DNA from: Paucibacter sp963740455
GTDB lineage: Bacteria; Pseudomonadota; Gammaproteobacteria; Burkholderiales; Burkholderiaceae_C
DNA length: 64,000 nt
Reading direction: 5' to 3'
Assembly: GCA_963740455.1 (NCBI GenBank)
Contig: CAVUEF010000007.1
Span: 310,001 to 374,000, forward strand
Position 1 is the stretch's first letter, and every line of letters begins with the position of its first letter. A program made the position numbers and the translations under genes. Below, one piece after another: positions 63,596-64,000 of this stretch. The notes under the pieces are model-generated. The model searched no databases and was not told the DNA's origin. It worked only from the letters and a program-made list of their open reading frames with translations.

Positions 63596-64000
63596 GCGAA
63601 GCCTTCCAGATAGTGGCGCGCCAGGCGCATGGCGTTGGCAAAACTCACGCCTCCGGCGTCGAAGCGTCCCTGCGCGCCTGCCGTCGCCTGGTCTTGTGTG
63701 GCGATCAACACGCTCAGGTCGTACAAGCCCGGCAGCTTGCGATAGGCGCGCATGCACAAGACCACGCGCAGCGGCAGGCCGGCCTGGGTCACGAAGCGCT
63801 CGTGGCACTGGGGCGGCGTGATTTCGGTGTTCGCACCGCCCCCAAAGTTTTCGTTGCGAAAGGCGTCGCCATACAGCCTGGCAAAGCGCCACATGCCCAG
63901 CTTGGCGCCGCCATAGATTTCGTGACGCACCGACAACCCCCCGGTGACGACCGATTCCGAGACAAACAGATTGGGCGGCAGGTAGCAGTCGGACCGTTCG
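63583..64000 (-). CDS. C-terminal part of an unidentified protein (truncated by the window end)
   Basis: Frame open from the window edge to 63583, about 138 residues with no start inside the window. The visible part includes LPPNLFVSESVVTGGLSV, MWRFARLYGDAFRNENFGGGANTEITPPQCHERF, MRAYRKLPGLYDLSVLIATQDQATAGAQGRFDAGGVSFANAMRLARHYLEGF. I recall similar C-termini in trypsin-like serine-protease-associated genes that neighbour FHA proteins in Burkholderiales, but the catalytic part is missing, so identity stays open. Confidence 0.6.
   Translation of the reverse strand, partial: ERSDCYLPPNLFVSESVVTGGLSVRHEIYGGAKLGMWRFARLYGDAFRNENFGGGANTEITPPQCHERFVTQAGLPLRVVLCMRAYRKLPGLYDLSVLIATQDQATAGAQGRFDAGGVSFANAMRLARHYLEGFAWKP

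Overview
The window is GC-rich chromosomal DNA of a Gram-negative bacterium. Gene content and order point to a betaproteobacterium of the order Burkholderiales, most like Comamonadaceae or Rhodoferax relatives. The clues are dusB-fis-purH, a complete mraZ-to-lpxC division and cell-wall cluster, RquA, Comamonadaceae-style intergenic repeats, and the protein families themselves. Genus is not resolvable from sequence reading alone.

Layout. 1-9746: a Lys/Ala-rich protein tail, an M32 carboxypeptidase, a YqaA-like membrane protein, dusB-fis, purH, a three-gene aldehyde dehydrogenase / Tat-type subunit / GMC oxidoreductase module in which every gene is frameshifted, and ruvC. 9771-21112: a large electron-transfer island. 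On the minus strand lie a CbcL-like nonaheme c / cytochrome b fusion, a monoheme cytochrome and a tetraheme cytochrome. Divergent from these lie a second monoheme cytochrome, a CymA/NapC-type tetraheme quinol dehydrogenase, and an MtrC-MtrA-MtrB-type outer-membrane conduit. 21124-25183: rquA (rhodoquinone synthesis) directly followed by frdABCD (quinol:fumarate reductase). 25184-25515: interleaved inverted repeats. 25516-46232: an uncharacterised protein, a small membrane protein, and (all minus strand) lpxC-ftsZ-ftsA-ftsQ-ddl-murC-murG-[inverted-repeat element]-ftsW-murD-mraY-murF-murE-ftsI-ftsL-rsmH-mraZ, with a readable mra promoter overlapping MraZ boxes. 46517-54739: alpha-carbonic anhydrase, Bcr/CflA efflux, RNase P RNA, cysK, a NYN-domain protein, pyrC, an Atm1-type ABC exporter and a hotdog thioesterase. 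54732-64000: a fatty-acid beta-oxidation module (enoyl-CoA hydratase, thiolase, hydroxyacyl-CoA dehydrogenase/hydratase fusion, DUF2147 protein, acyl-CoA dehydrogenase, TetR regulator with a palindromic operator), then an FHA-domain membrane protein and a truncated gene.

How it may work together. The central 15 kb encodes every layer needed to move electrons between a quinone pool and the cell exterior: two alternative inner-membrane quinone-linked cytochromes (CymA-like and CbcL-like), periplasmic carriers, and a decaheme porin conduit with an outer-surface decaheme lipoprotein. Next to it are the enzyme for the low-potential quinone rhodoquinone and a fumarate reductase that would use it. 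I infer a possible rhodoquinone-linked extracellular electron transfer / fumarate respiration system. This coupling is a hypothesis from gene adjacency, not demonstrated.

Caution: seven genes carry single-base frameshifts, including normally indispensable or highly conserved ones (pyrC, rsmH). In pyrC restoring one base gives exactly the length of E. coli PyrC. Residual sequencing or assembly indels are therefore the leading explanation, and pseudogene calls here should be treated as provisional.
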